Below, piece by piece: positions 9,016 through 17,150 of a stretch of 57,127 nucleotides of DNA (the first letter of the stretch is position 1; every line of letters begins with the position of its first letter). The notes below the pieces were generated by a model. The model was not told where the DNA came from and searched no databases. It worked only from the letters and a program-made list of their open reading frames with translations. The translations under genes were made by a program, and so were the position numbers. This stretch comes from Klebsiella pneumoniae (GTDB lineage: Bacteria; Desulfobacterota; Binatia; UBA12015), in NCBI GenBank assembly GCA_945872365.1, contig CAMBZJ010000020.1:1-57127 (forward strand), written 5' to 3'.

Positions 9016-10164
9016 ATGGAGATCGTCCCGTTCCGCATCCAAGTCCCCGACGCCGACCTCGCCGACCTGCGCGAGCGGCTCGCCCGCACGCGCTTCCCGG
9101 CCGAGATGCCCGGGTCGGGCTGGGGCTACGGCACCGACGTCGCATACCTGCGCGAACTGGTCGCCTACTGGCACGACCGCTTCGACTGGCGTGCCCAGGA
9201 AGCGGCGCTCAACCGCCTGCCGCAATTCCGCGCCCGGGTCGGCGGGCTCGGCATCCACCTGCTCCACGCGCGCGGCAAGGGACCGAAGCCCCTGCCGCTC
9301 GTCATCACCCACGGCTGGCCGGGCTCGGTCTACGAGTTCACGAAGATCATCGGCCCGCTCACCGATCCCGCGGCCCATGGCGGCGACCCCGCCGACGCCT
9401 TCGACATCGTCTGTCCGTCGATGCCCGGATACGGCTTCTCCGATCCGGCGCGCGAACCCGGCATGGACCCCGAGAGGATCGCAGCCCTCTGGGTCGAACT
9501 CATGCACGGGCTCGGCTACCCGCGCTTCGGTGCGCAGGGCGGCGACTGGGGCTCGATGGTCACCACCTACCTCGGCCTCCGCCATCCCGAGTCGCTCGTC
9601 GGCATCCACCTGAACATGGTCGTCGCCTTCCCGCCCAATCCTCAGAACCCGCTGGAGGGCGTGCAGGAGGAGGACATGGCCGGCCTCATGGAGACCGCGC
9701 AATTCCTCAAGGACGAGACCGGCTACCAGCAGATCCAGGGCACGAAGCCGCAGACGCTCTCCTTCGGACTCACCGACTCGCCGGCCGGGCTCGCGGCCTG
9801 GATCGTCGAGAAGTTCCGCACCTGGAGCGACTGCGGCGGCGACGTGGAGAAGCGCTTCACGAAGGACGAACTGCTGACGAACATCATGTTCTACTGGGCC
9901 ACCGCGAGCGCGAATTCTTCGTGCCGGCTCTACTGCGAGTCGATGCGCGCCGGGAAGTTCCCGCCGCAGGGCTTCCGCGTCGAGGTGCCGACGGGCTGCG
10001 CGATCTTCCCGCGCGAGATCATCCGGCCACCGCGGGCCTGGGCGGAGAAGCTCTACGACGTGCGGCGCTGGACGCGCTTTCCCGCGGGCGGCCACTTCGC
10101 GGCGATGGAGGAGCCGGCAGCACTCGTCGAGGACGTGCGCGCTTTCTTCCGGCCATTGCGTTGA
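9016..10164 (+). CDS. epoxide hydrolase, alpha/beta-hydrolase fold
   Basis: The 382-residue protein starts with the epoxide-hydrolase N-terminal domain (PFRIQVPDADLADLRERLAR), as in microsomal/juvenile-hormone-type enzymes. The oxyanion segment HGWPGS follows near residues 99-104. The nucleophile Asp177 lies in GAQGGDWGS, and the catalytic His about 360 in PAGGHFAAMEEP. It has no signal peptide. The reaction opens an epoxide to a trans-diol through an ester intermediate. ATG 9016 is preferred because the family similarity begins there; in-frame starts further upstream add an unrelated leader. It is divergent from the aldehyde dehydrogenase. Confidence 0.9.
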   Translation: MEIVPFRIQVPDADLADLRERLARTRFPAEMPGSGWGYGTDVAYLRELVAYWHDRFDWRAQEAALNRLPQFRARVGGLGIHLLHARGKGPKPLPLVITHGWPGSVYEFTKIIGPLTDPAAHGGDPADAFDIVCPSMPGYGFSDPAREPGMDPERIAALWVELMHGLGYPRFGAQGGDWGSMVTTYLGLRHPESLVGIHLNMVVAFPPNPQNPLEGVQEEDMAGLMETAQFLKDETGYQQIQGTKPQTLSFGLTDSPAGLAAWIVEKFRTWSDCGGDVEKRFTKDELLTNIMFYWATASANSSCRLYCESMRAGKFPPQGFRVEVPTGCAIFPREIIRPPRAWAEKLYDVRRWTRFPAGGHFAAMEEPAALVEDVRAFFRPLR

Positions 10165-10249
10165 AACCGACCGCCACCCCGGCGGCGTCGTCACGGCGAC
10201 GACGCACCGCCTCGCCAAGGCTCTCGCGACCGGCGCGCTCCGTGCGGGG

Positions 10250-11218
10250 ATGAAGGGGCTCGTCCGCATCGCGGTCAGCACGGCCCTACTCGCGCTGCTG
10301 CTCTGGAAGTTCGGCGCGCGCGACGTCTTCGAGCCGATGCTGCGCGCGAAACCGGGGCTGTTCGCCGCGGCCTTCGCCCTCTACTGCGTGAGCCAGCTGC
10401 TCTCGGCTGCCCGCTGGATGTGGCTCGCGCGCGGCGTGGGCTTCGATCTCGGCTTCCGGCGTGCGGCGAAACTCTATTTCGTCGGGATGTTCTTCGGGAT
10501 TGTCGTGCCGAGCACGCTCGGCTCGGACGCCTACCGGGCGCTCCACCTCGGACGGCAGGCGCCGGGCCGTGCCTTCGCACTCTCGACCGTGCTCTTCGAT
10601 CGGCTGGTCGGACTCGTGGCACTCGTGCTGGTCGCGATCACCGCGATCCGGCTCGGTCCGAGCGAACCGCTGCCGGCGCGACTCGTCGCGGGCGTGAACC
10701 TGATCGGACTCGCACTCGTCGGAGGATGGTTCGCGGCCCCGTTCGCGGTCGGCTTTCTCCCCTCGGGCAATCGCCTGCGGCGCTTCGTCGAGTCGGACCT
10801 CGACCCCTACTTCCGGGACCGCCGCCTGCTCGCGACCGTGCTCGGCACGTCGATCGTCGTACACCTGCTGCAGGTCGCCAGCCAGGACCTGCTCGTGGAC
10901 TCGATCCACCTCGCCGTGCCCTACGGCTTCGTCGCGATCTATCACCCGCTGGTCTCGCTCGCGGCGGCGATCCCGTTCACGGTGGGCGGTTTCGGGTTGC
11001 GCGAGGCGGCCTATGCGCTCCTCCTGCCCTACGCCGGGATCAAGCCCGACGACGCGGTCGCCCTCGGGCTCCTGTGGTGGGCGATCGGCGCGCTCGGCGG
11101 GCTCGTGGGCGGACTGATCTATCTGGTCTGGCCGGAACCGAAGCCCGATCCGCGCGACCGGGCGACGGTCGATGCGGTGCGCGTCGACGAATCCCGCGGC
11201 CGCGACTCGGGCGGTTGA
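10250..11218 (+). CDS. lysylphosphatidylglycerol-synthase-TM-region (UPF0104) flippase-like membrane protein
   Basis: The 322-residue protein has about eight hydrophobic helices. Family signatures are LSAARWMWLARGVG near residue 55, IVVPSTLGSDAYRALHLGRQ near residue 85 and IPFTVGGFGLREAAY near residue 240. This is the integral-membrane half of MprF without the tRNA-dependent catalytic domain. Related proteins are thought to flip or stabilise lipids, but the substrate is unknown. A small GC-rich hairpin (about 10182-10203) precedes it. The next gene begins 32 bases after its stop. A diverged paralog lies at 33091-34098. Confidence 0.8.
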   Translation: MKGLVRIAVSTALLALLLWKFGARDVFEPMLRAKPGLFAAAFALYCVSQLLSAARWMWLARGVGFDLGFRRAAKLYFVGMFFGIVVPSTLGSDAYRALHLGRQAPGRAFALSTVLFDRLVGLVALVLVAITAIRLGPSEPLPARLVAGVNLIGLALVGGWFAAPFAVGFLPSGNRLRRFVESDLDPYFRDRRLLATVLGTSIVVHLLQVASQDLLVDSIHLAVPYGFVAIYHPLVSLAAAIPFTVGGFGLREAAYALLLPYAGIKPDDAVALGLLWWAIGALGGLVGGLIYLVWPEPKPDPRDRATVDAVRVDESRGRDSGG

Positions 11219-11250
11219 ATCGCCCGGCGCGCGGGAGCAGCCTCGCGCCG

Positions 11251-12615
11251 ATGGACCGCTCCTCCCTCGGCGCCGCGCTCGAGCGCATCGTCGGCGCGGG
11301 ACACGTGTTCGCGGATCCCGATCGCTGCGCCGGCTACGAGGTCGACTGGACCGGGCGCTGGCGCGGACGCGCGGCCTTCGTCGTGCGGCCCGCGGACTCC
11401 GCCGAGGTCGCGGCGGTCGTCCGCGCCTGCGCCGCTGCAGGGGGCGCGATCGTTCCCCAGGGCGGGAACACCGGGCTGGTCGGCGGGTCGGTGCCGCGCG
11501 GCGGCGAGGTGCTCCTCAGCCTGCGGCGTCTCGACGGGATCGAGCCGGTCGACGGCGGCAGCGGCGGACTCGTCGCCGGCGCCGGCGCGACGCTCGCCGA
11601 CGTCCGACGCGCTGCGGCCGCGGCCGGCTTCGGCTTCGGTGTGGACATCGCGCCGCGCGACTCCTGCACGGTCGGCGGGATGATCGCGACCAATGCCGGC
11701 GGGATGCACGTGGTGCGACACGGGATGATGGCCGAACAGGTCGTCGGGATCGAGGCGGTGCTCGCCGACGGATCGCTCGTCGGGCGCGTGCCCGCGCTGC
11801 TGAAGGACAACGCGGGCTACCGGATCGGCGCGCTGCTCGTCGGAAGCGAGGGGACGCTCGGGATCGTCGTTCGCGCGCACCTGCGGCTGGTGGCGGTCCC
11901 GGCCGCACGCGCCGCAGCGCTCGTCGCATTCGACGACGCCGCGTCCGCGATCGTGGCGATCGCGGAGTTGCGGCGACGCCTGCCGTCCCTGTCGGCGCTC
12001 GAGATCCTGTTCCGCGAGGCACTCGACCTCGCACTTGACGCGACCGGCGGGAGCCGACCCTTCGCGCGCGACTGCGGTGGCGCCCTGCTCGTCGAGTGCG
12101 CGGGGGCCGACGGTGTCGACGAGGAACTCGCGAGCGCCCTCGCCGCGCTCGGCGAAGCATCGCGCGACGCGGTCTTCGCCTCGGGTGCGGCGGTCGGGCG
12201 CCTGTGGCTTCTGCGCGAGGTCGTCCCCGAGGCGATCGCGCGCCTGGGCGTCCCGCACAAGATGGACGTGTCGCTGCCGCTCGCCGCCATCCCCGGCTTC
12301 GCGCATGCGGTGCGCGAGCGGATCGAGGCGATCGCCCCCGGGTCCCGGACGATCCTCTTCGGTCACGGCGCCGACGGGAACCTGCACGTAAACGTGCTCG
12401 GGCTCGCCCCGGGCGACGACCGGGTCGACGAGGCGGTGCTCGACCTGGCCGCGGCCGCGGGTGGCAGCATTGCCGCCGAGCACGGGATCGGGGTAGCCAA
12501 GGTGGCCGCCCTCGCCCGGAGCGCGGAGCCGGCCCGGCTGGCCGCCATGGGCCTCCTCAAGCGCTCGCTGGACCCCGGCGGGCTCCTGAACCCCGGCGTG
12601 ATCTTGGCGGGGTGA
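11251..12615 (+). CDS. FAD-linked oxidase of the GlcD / D-2-hydroxyacid dehydrogenase family
   Basis: The 454-residue protein has a PCMH-type FAD domain: PQGGNTGLVGGSVP (pyrophosphate loop), then DIAPRDSCTVGGMIATNAGG and LLVGSEGTLGIV. The C-terminal FAD-oxidase domain carries GHGADGNLHVNV (putative metal/substrate histidines), AEHGIG and DPGGLLNPG. Such enzymes oxidise D-lactate, D-2-hydroxyglutarate or glycolate and pass electrons to quinone or a partner. The exact substrate is not evident. No glycolate oxidase subunit E or iron-sulfur partner is adjacent. The start at ATG 11251 has GGGAG upstream. Confidence 0.88.
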   Translation: MDRSSLGAALERIVGAGHVFADPDRCAGYEVDWTGRWRGRAAFVVRPADSAEVAAVVRACAAAGGAIVPQGGNTGLVGGSVPRGGEVLLSLRRLDGIEPVDGGSGGLVAGAGATLADVRRAAAAAGFGFGVDIAPRDSCTVGGMIATNAGGMHVVRHGMMAEQVVGIEAVLADGSLVGRVPALLKDNAGYRIGALLVGSEGTLGIVVRAHLRLVAVPAARAAALVAFDDAASAIVAIAELRRRLPSLSALEILFREALDLALDATGGSRPFARDCGGALLVECAGADGVDEELASALAALGEASRDAVFASGAAVGRLWLLREVVPEAIARLGVPHKMDVSLPLAAIPGFAHAVRERIEAIAPGSRTILFGHGADGNLHVNVLGLAPGDDRVDEAVLDLAAAAGGSIAAEHGIGVAKVAALARSAEPARLAAMGLLKRSLDPGGLLNPGVILAG

Positions 12616-12674
12616 GCGGGCCCGACCGCCCCCCCCCGGGTGGCAAGGAGTCCTCCGCGGGCCCGACCGCCCCC
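12616..12674 (+). repeat. 18-base direct repeat downstream of the FAD oxidase gene
   Basis: GCGGGCCCGACCGCCCCC occurs at 12616-12633 and again at 12657-12674, 41 bases apart, in the intergenic space. It is C-rich and not clearly a terminator. Function not apparent. Confidence 0.5.
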
Positions 12675-12705
12675 GAAGACGGCGGCAACACAAGGCGATT
12701 TCGCT

Positions 12706-12734
12706 TTGACAACGGCGCGACCGGCCAGCATCAT
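12706..12734 (+). promoter_or_regulatory. sigma-70-like promoter for the secreted orphan gene
   Basis: TTGACA (12706-12711) is followed after 17 bases by CATCAT (12729-12734). That is a perfect minus-35 with a 4-of-6 minus-10. The implied leader to the ATG at 12828 is about 85 bases. This is a sequence match only. Confidence 0.4.
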
Positions 12735-12827
12735 CCGCGAGTCCGGGCTGGCGCGGGGCCTGCCCCCGTGCGAAGCAAGCCCGGACCGGGCCCGGCCCCT
12801 CATCCGGTCGCAACACGGAGGATTTTC

Positions 12828-13778
12828 ATGCGCATCCACCCGCTCATTCGGACGGTCCAGATCGCGGCGTTGGCCCTTGCCCTCGCCCCGACCGGAGCAT
12901 CGGCTAGCGTCTACGACTTCACCGGCAAGGCGACGAAGCTCGGCCCGGTGCCGGCGGCTCCCGAGAACCAGCAGAACTCGGTCATCTCGCTCAACGGACT
13001 CTTCTCCGTCGGTCAGGATCCCGGCGACCTGCGCGCCTACGAACTCGACTTCTCGAAGGTGCTCTACAGCGAGGGTCTCGGCGCCGAACTCCTGCTCGAT
13101 CCCAAGGTTTCCATGACCATGTGCCCCGACGTGCGTCGCAGCCGCCCCAACAACGCTGTGTACCTGCTCCCGCCCGGCGGCGGCAGCGCGCGGCCCACCG
13201 GGCGCGCCACCGTGAGCAAGCAGGCGGACGGCTCCATCAAGTTTCGCGTCCACCTGAACCGGGCGCTGATCGACTCCTGTGGCGGGGCCTGCATCAACGG
13301 CGACACGCCGCCGCGCGCCTCGATCACGACGGCCTTCCGGCTGAATCCGCTGAGCGCAGCGTGTGGCCAGCCGATCATCGGAGGCACGCCGGTCGAACCG
13401 CAGAGCATCACCGTCCCTTGGAAGGAATTGACCGACACCGACGGCGTCCGGCTGCGCTACACCGGCGGCAACGGCTCGGGCCCGACCACGAGCTCCGGCC
13501 TGCCGAATGCCCGCGTGACGGTGCGCGACCTACCGCTGGGCGACGGAACTTCATGGGTTGAACTCGATGCCTCAGGATCATCCGATGTCGCGACGACGTA
13601 CTTCTATCAGGTACGGGAGCGCGACTCGGGAGCCCTCGTCGCCGGGCCGGAAATGAGTTCCTCGCCCACTTTCCATACGACCCTGCCCGCCCCGGGCGAC
13701 TACGTGGCGGTACTGAGCGTCATGGACGGGGAAGGCGTTCTCTCGAATCCGGCGCGCCGAGGCTTCAGGCTGCACTGA
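12828..13778 (+). CDS. secreted protein of unknown family
   Basis: ATG 12828 follows GGAGGATTTTC. The first 26 residues form a clear signal peptide (ALALALAPTGASASA-like end). The mature part is about 290 residues. It contains paired cysteines, including SCGGAC near residue 146, and repeated Ser/Gly/Pro loops. The last 90 residues (WVELDASGSSD, YFYQVRER, GDYVAVLSVMDGEG) look like a PKD or Ig-like beta sandwich. The family was not recognised and no catalytic motif is seen. The 3' end overlaps the convergent YhhN gene by 14 bases. It is probably a periplasmic or extracellular structural/binding protein (inference). Confidence 0.75.
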   Translation: MRIHPLIRTVQIAALALALAPTGASASVYDFTGKATKLGPVPAAPENQQNSVISLNGLFSVGQDPGDLRAYELDFSKVLYSEGLGAELLLDPKVSMTMCPDVRRSRPNNAVYLLPPGGGSARPTGRATVSKQADGSIKFRVHLNRALIDSCGGACINGDTPPRASITTAFRLNPLSAACGQPIIGGTPVEPQSITVPWKELTDTDGVRLRYTGGNGSGPTTSSGLPNARVTVRDLPLGDGTSWVELDASGSSDVATTYFYQVRERDSGALVAGPEMSSSPTFHTTLPAPGDYVAVLSVMDGEGVLSNPARRGFRLH

Positions 13779-14412
13779 TCCCGAACGCGGTACTGGCGGC
13801 CAGCAGCAGCTGGCCGCCGTAATACAGCGGCAGCCCCCAGAGCTGGTTGGCGAACCCGGGGGCGACGAAGCGCTCCCGGGCGACGGCTAAGTCGGACACG
13901 GCGAACATCACCGCGCCGAGGAGCAGGGCGGCGTTGGGTGCATGTCCGAACGTCCCGAACGCGCAGGCGACCATCGTGCTGATGACCGAGACGTAAGCCC
14001 GAACCGGCACGCTCATCTCCGCGGGAACCCGGTCGCGCAACCAGGCCCACGACGCGAGCGCCGGCCCCACCATGAGGGCGGCCGCCGGCAGCAACCACGC
14101 GATCGAGACGCCGCGCTGCAGGAACGAGATCGCAAAGGCCAGGTGACCTAGGAGAAAACTTCCGAGCCCGGCCAGGAAAGCGCTGCGCGAGCCCTTCGGG
14201 ATGAGCAGCACGTCGCCGAGCCAACCGAGCATGAGACCGGCGAGGACGAGCCGGCCCCAGGAGGTCTCCCGGGCACCGGCCGCGAGGGCGGTCAGGATGA
14301 ACCCGGTCGAGGCGAGCGGCTTTGCAACCCACTTCGCGGCCTGCGAACCCGCGGCCTCCGCCGCGACCAGCAGCGCGACGAGGACGAGCGTGGCGACGAT
14401 CCAAGGCTGCAC
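13765..14412 (-). CDS. YhhN/TMEM86-family lysoplasmalogenase-like membrane protein
   Basis: The 215-residue, eight-helix membrane protein matches the YhhN/TMEM86 family. The two acidic active-site regions LGWLGDVLLIPKG (about residue 65) and VMFAVSDLAVARERF (about residue 175) are present, and the C-terminal LWGLPLYYGGQLLLA is typical. Characterised members hydrolyse the vinyl-ether bond of lysoplasmalogens. An alkylglycerone-phosphate-synthase-like gene is 34 kb away in this window, so ether lipids may be made and turned over by this organism (inference). The ATG lies at 14410-14412. Confidence 0.85.
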   Translation of the reverse strand: MQPWIVATLVLVALLVAAEAAGSQAAKWVAKPLASTGFILTALAAGARETSWGRLVLAGLMLGWLGDVLLIPKGSRSAFLAGLGSFLLGHLAFAISFLQRGVSIAWLLPAAALMVGPALASWAWLRDRVPAEMSVPVRAYVSVISTMVACAFGTFGHAPNAALLLGAVMFAVSDLAVARERFVAPGFANQLWGLPLYYGGQLLLAASTAFGISAA

Positions 14413-14552
14413 GCCCCAGCGCTATCCGATCCGAGGGTACGGCGCGAATCCGCAGCCCGGCCCCCGCTTGCGAAGGCCGGGTCTCGAGCGGAGGGGCTGA
14501 CGACCGCAGTAGCGAACCGAGCCGGAGGGCCATGAGAACCCCTCCTCGCGCT

Positions 14553-14574
14553 CGTGCCGCCCGTCTGCGGCACG
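14553..14574 (-). terminator. GC-rich hairpin just after the aroQ-pheC fusion gene
   Basis: The 8-base arms CGTGCCGC (14553-14560) and GCGGCACG (14567-14574) are perfectly complementary around a 6-base loop. They lie directly after the stop codon at 14576-14578. There is no T-tract, so intrinsic termination is only possible, not certain. Confidence 0.4.
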
Positions 14575-14575
14575 A

Positions 14576-15912
14576 TCAGGGCTCGGCTGGAGGTCGCGAG
14601 ACCCCGGGCGACTGCGGAACCACGGCGGCGGCCGGCAGCGACGCCAGCGCAACCGCCATGCGCGCGACGTCGTCGCGCTCGAGCCCGGGTACCGGCGCGC
14701 TCTCCCGGATCGCCGCCGCGATCTCCAGGGCCGACGCGCCGAGCGGCGCCGAGCGCGCCAACTCCGCGAGAATCTGCCCGTCGATGCGGGTGATCGCCGG
14801 GTGCAGCCCGGCCTCCAGATCCGGCGAGGCCGCTTCGCCGGCATCGGGTGCATTCGCCTCGGTCGCGCTCGCGGCCCGCCCGCGGCGCGGCGCCTCCGCG
14901 GCGAGGACCGCGCGCTGCACATTCTTCGCCGCCTCCATCTGAGCGCGTGCGAAGACCGCCACGCGCGCATCGTCGAGACCCGCGGCGCGCGCGCCGGCAA
15001 GGTAGGACTCCATGACCCTGGCCTCGCGCTCGGGGTCCTCGACCGGGCGGCCGGCGCGGCGCTTCGACTCGGCGACGAGCGGCATGAGCATGAGCCTGCG
15101 TCCGACGAGTTCGGCGACGCGCGTGCGCGCATCGGGTGCGGCGGCGGGCTCGATCCCGAAGCGCGTGCGCAGCGCCGGCAGCGTTCCGTCGGCCTCGCGC
15201 TCCGCGATCCATGCGTCGAGATCGTCGGCGAGGGCCGGGTCGCCGCGCGTCACCCACCAGGCCTTGCGGTCGCGCGAAAGCACGGCGGCGACCTGCGGCA
15301 TCTGTCCGTCGGGGTCGGGATAGAAGCTCGCGAGTTCGGCGGCGTCGATCACGACCGCGTCCACGCGGCCGCGGGCGAGCAGGTCGGCGAGCGAGCGGTT
15401 GTCGTCGACCGGCTCGATTCCGGCCGCGGGCAGCATGCTCCGGGCGATGCGTTCCATATGGCCGCCGTGGTTCACGGCGACCCGGAGGCCGGCGCCGTTC
15501 CTCGCGAGATCGAACCGGGGCGTACCCGCGGGCACGACGAGGACCGCCTCGGTACGTGCCACCGGCATGGTCATCGGCGAGCGGGCCAGCCGATCGCCCC
15601 GGACCGTCACGCCGCTCATCGCGACGTCGAAGTCCCCGCGCTTGAGCCGGTCCGCCAACTCCGGCCAGCGAAACGGCACGAACTCGAGCGGGCGATCGCG
15701 ATCGCGCGCATAGGCGCGCGCCGCGTCGACGTCGAACCCGAAGAAAGCTCCGTCGCCGGCTTCCGCGCTATAGGGCGGGTAGTCGCCGCTCGTGCCGACG
15801 CGCAGGGGGCCGACCGGGGCGGGCCCGCGCCGACCGGCGGTGCATGCGGCACCGAACGCGGCGAGCAGGAGGACCGTGGCGACGAGACGCCCGAGCCCGC
15901 AAGGGAGCGCAT
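14576..15912 (-). CDS. exported fusion: cyclohexadienyl/arogenate dehydratase (PheC-type) + chorismate mutase (AroQ gamma)
   Basis: The N-terminal half is a solute-binding-protein-3 fold of the PheC kind: LRVGTSGDYPPYSAEAGDGA, FGFDVDAARAYARD, GDFDVAMSGVTV, NHGGHMERIARSMLP, and VVIDAAE, whose Glu matches the catalytic position of cyclohexadienyl dehydratase. The C-terminal half is a periplasmic AroQ-gamma chorismate mutase: RRLMLMPLVAESKRRAGRPV, EDPEREARV and FARAQMEAAKNVQ. Together they would turn chorismate into prephenate and then phenylpyruvate (or Phe from arogenate) outside the cytoplasm. A hydrophobic leader ending in AAFGAACTAG suggests a lipoprotein or periplasmic export signal. The main frame has no ATG, GTG or TTG before this leader. 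ATG 15910-15912, with GGAG upstream, is one frame off, so a one-base indel near 15885-15898 is likely. The NPGGTN signature of PheC is altered to NHGGHM. thrH is divergent, 37 bases away. Confidence 0.82.
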
Positions 15913-15949
15913 GCTTGTCGCTCCGCCGGGCCTCGGTTAGCGTCGGCCC

Positions 15950-16564
15950 ATGATCGCGTGCCTCGATCTCGAAGGAGTTCTGGTCCCGGAGATCTGGATC
16001 AACGTCGCGGAGCGCACCGGCATCGCCGAACTGCGCAGGACCACGCGCGAGGAGCCGGACTACGACAAGCTCATGCGCGAGCGGATCGAGATTCTCGACC
16101 GCCACGGCCTCAAGATGCGCGACATCAGCCTCGCCATCGACTCGATGGGGCCGCTGCTCGGTGCGCGCGAGTTCCTCGGCTGGCTGCGCGAGCGCGCACA
16201 GGTGATCATCCTTTCCGACACGTTCTACCAATTTGCTGCCCCCCTCATGCGCCACCTCGATTACCCCTGTCTGTTCTGCAACGACCTCGAGGTGGACGCC
16301 CAGGACAAGGTGACGGGGTATCGGCTCCGCCTCCCCGACGGCAAGCGCCGCGCGGTCGAGGCCCTGCGGACCCTCAACTTCCGCATCGTCGCCGCCGGCG
16401 ACTCCTACAATGACACGACCATGCTCGGGGCGGCCGACGGGGGCATCCTCTTCCGCCCCCCGCAGAACGTGATCGACGAATTCCCGCAGTTCCCGGTCGC
16501 CGCGAACTACGACGAGTTGAGGGACGCCTTCGTGAGCCTCTCCGGGGGCGAGATGGAGCCCTGA
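15950..16564 (+). CDS. thrH: ThrH: bifunctional phosphoserine phosphatase / homoserine phosphotransferase
   Basis: The 204-residue HAD-superfamily protein is of normal ThrH length. Motif I is [11 protein letters not shown], motif [12 protein letters not shown], and motif [20 protein letters not shown]. The segments [10 protein letters not shown] and [15 protein letters not shown] are typical of ThrH rather than SerB. The known activity removes phosphate from phosphoserine and can transfer it to homoserine, linking serine and threonine synthesis. The start ATG 15950 is 37 bases from the divergent fusion gene start, so the promoters must overlap. Confidence 0.92.
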   Translation: MIACLDLEGVLVPEIWINVAERTGIAELRRTTREEPDYDKLMRERIEILDRHGLKMRDISLAIDSMGPLLGAREFLGWLRERAQVIILSDTFYQFAAPLMRHLDYPCLFCNDLEVDAQDKVTGYRLRLPDGKRRAVEALRTLNFRIVAAGDSYNDTTMLGAADGGILFRPPQNVIDEFPQFPVAANYDELRDAFVSLSGGEMEP

Positions 16565-16566
16565 AG

Positions 16567-16612
16567 CCGGGCCGAGCCCCCCCCGTCCGGGACGGGCTTC
16601 GGCTCCCCCGGT
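16567..16612 (+). terminator. possible hairpin terminator after thrH
   Basis: GCCGAGCCC and GGGCTTCGGC form a near-perfect stem around a C-rich/GTCCGGGAC loop shortly after the thrH stop. There is no clear T-tract. A weak call. Confidence 0.3.
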
Positions 16613-16663
16613 AGAGTCGGGCGCGACTTTCGCCGACCGCGCCTCTTGTTGTAGGCTCCGGTC

Positions 16664-17128
16664 ATGTATCGCTTGCCCAAGGAGTTGCACGACGACCTGA
16701 AGAAGCATGCCCTCGAGGCCTATCCCGAGGAGTGCTGCGGCTTCATCCTCTTCGACACCGAGGAGGAGGTCGAGATCGTGCGCCGGATCCGCAACGTCGC
16801 CACCGAGCGCCACCAGAAGGACCCGCAGAACTTCCTCCGCGACGGCCGCGACGGCTACGTGATGGACGAGAAGGAACTGCTCGAGGTCAGTCGCGACCTC
16901 GACGGCCAGCGCTTCGAACTGCGCTGCATCTACCACTCCCACCCCAACGGCAAGGCCTACTTCTCCAAGGAAGACGAGGCGCGGGCGAAGATGTGGGACG
17001 AGCCGATCTACCCCGAGGCGATCTACATCGTGCTCGGCGTGGATGGTCATTCGGTGACCGGCATCTCGGGCCACGTCTGGAACGAGGATCGCCTGGAGTA
17101 CGAGGACGTGAAGATCGCTCGGGGTTGA
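16664..17128 (+). CDS. JAMM/MPN+ (Mov34-type) metallopeptidase
   Basis: The 154-residue protein is a single JAMM domain. The catalytic Glu lies in YPEECCGFILF (about residue 24), and the zinc motif is HSHPNGKAYFSKED (HxH, seven residues, SxxD) near residues 88-101. Bacterial members remove C-terminal tails from ubiquitin-like sulfur carriers such as ThiS/MoaD relatives, or cleave isopeptide bonds. No sulfur-carrier gene is adjacent, but the MoaD at 41001 in this window has a tail after its Gly-Gly. The gene sits 22 bases before mlaE. Metal and substrate are inferred from the family. Confidence 0.85.
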   Translation: MYRLPKELHDDLKKHALEAYPEECCGFILFDTEEEVEIVRRIRNVATERHQKDPQNFLRDGRDGYVMDEKELLEVSRDLDGQRFELRCIYHSHPNGKAYFSKEDEARAKMWDEPIYPEAIYIVLGVDGHSVTGISGHVWNEDRLEYEDVKIARG

Positions 17129-17150
17129 GCCGGGGGCCGACAGAACACCC

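Noticed and set aside
10182-10203. Hairpin between the epoxide hydrolase and flippase-like genes as a terminator
   Set aside because: Stem of only 7 bases and no T-tract; left as a note.
6325-10281. Very long minus-strand frame of over 1300 codons
   Set aside because: It is an artefact of high GC; it covers the M28, aldehyde dehydrogenase and epoxide hydrolase genes in other frames and has an Arg-rich, non-protein-like composition.
10420-11250. N-terminal extension of the FAD oxidase frame
   Set aside because: The extra 270 codons lie inside the flippase-like gene in another frame and have no family similarity; the true start is ATG 11251.
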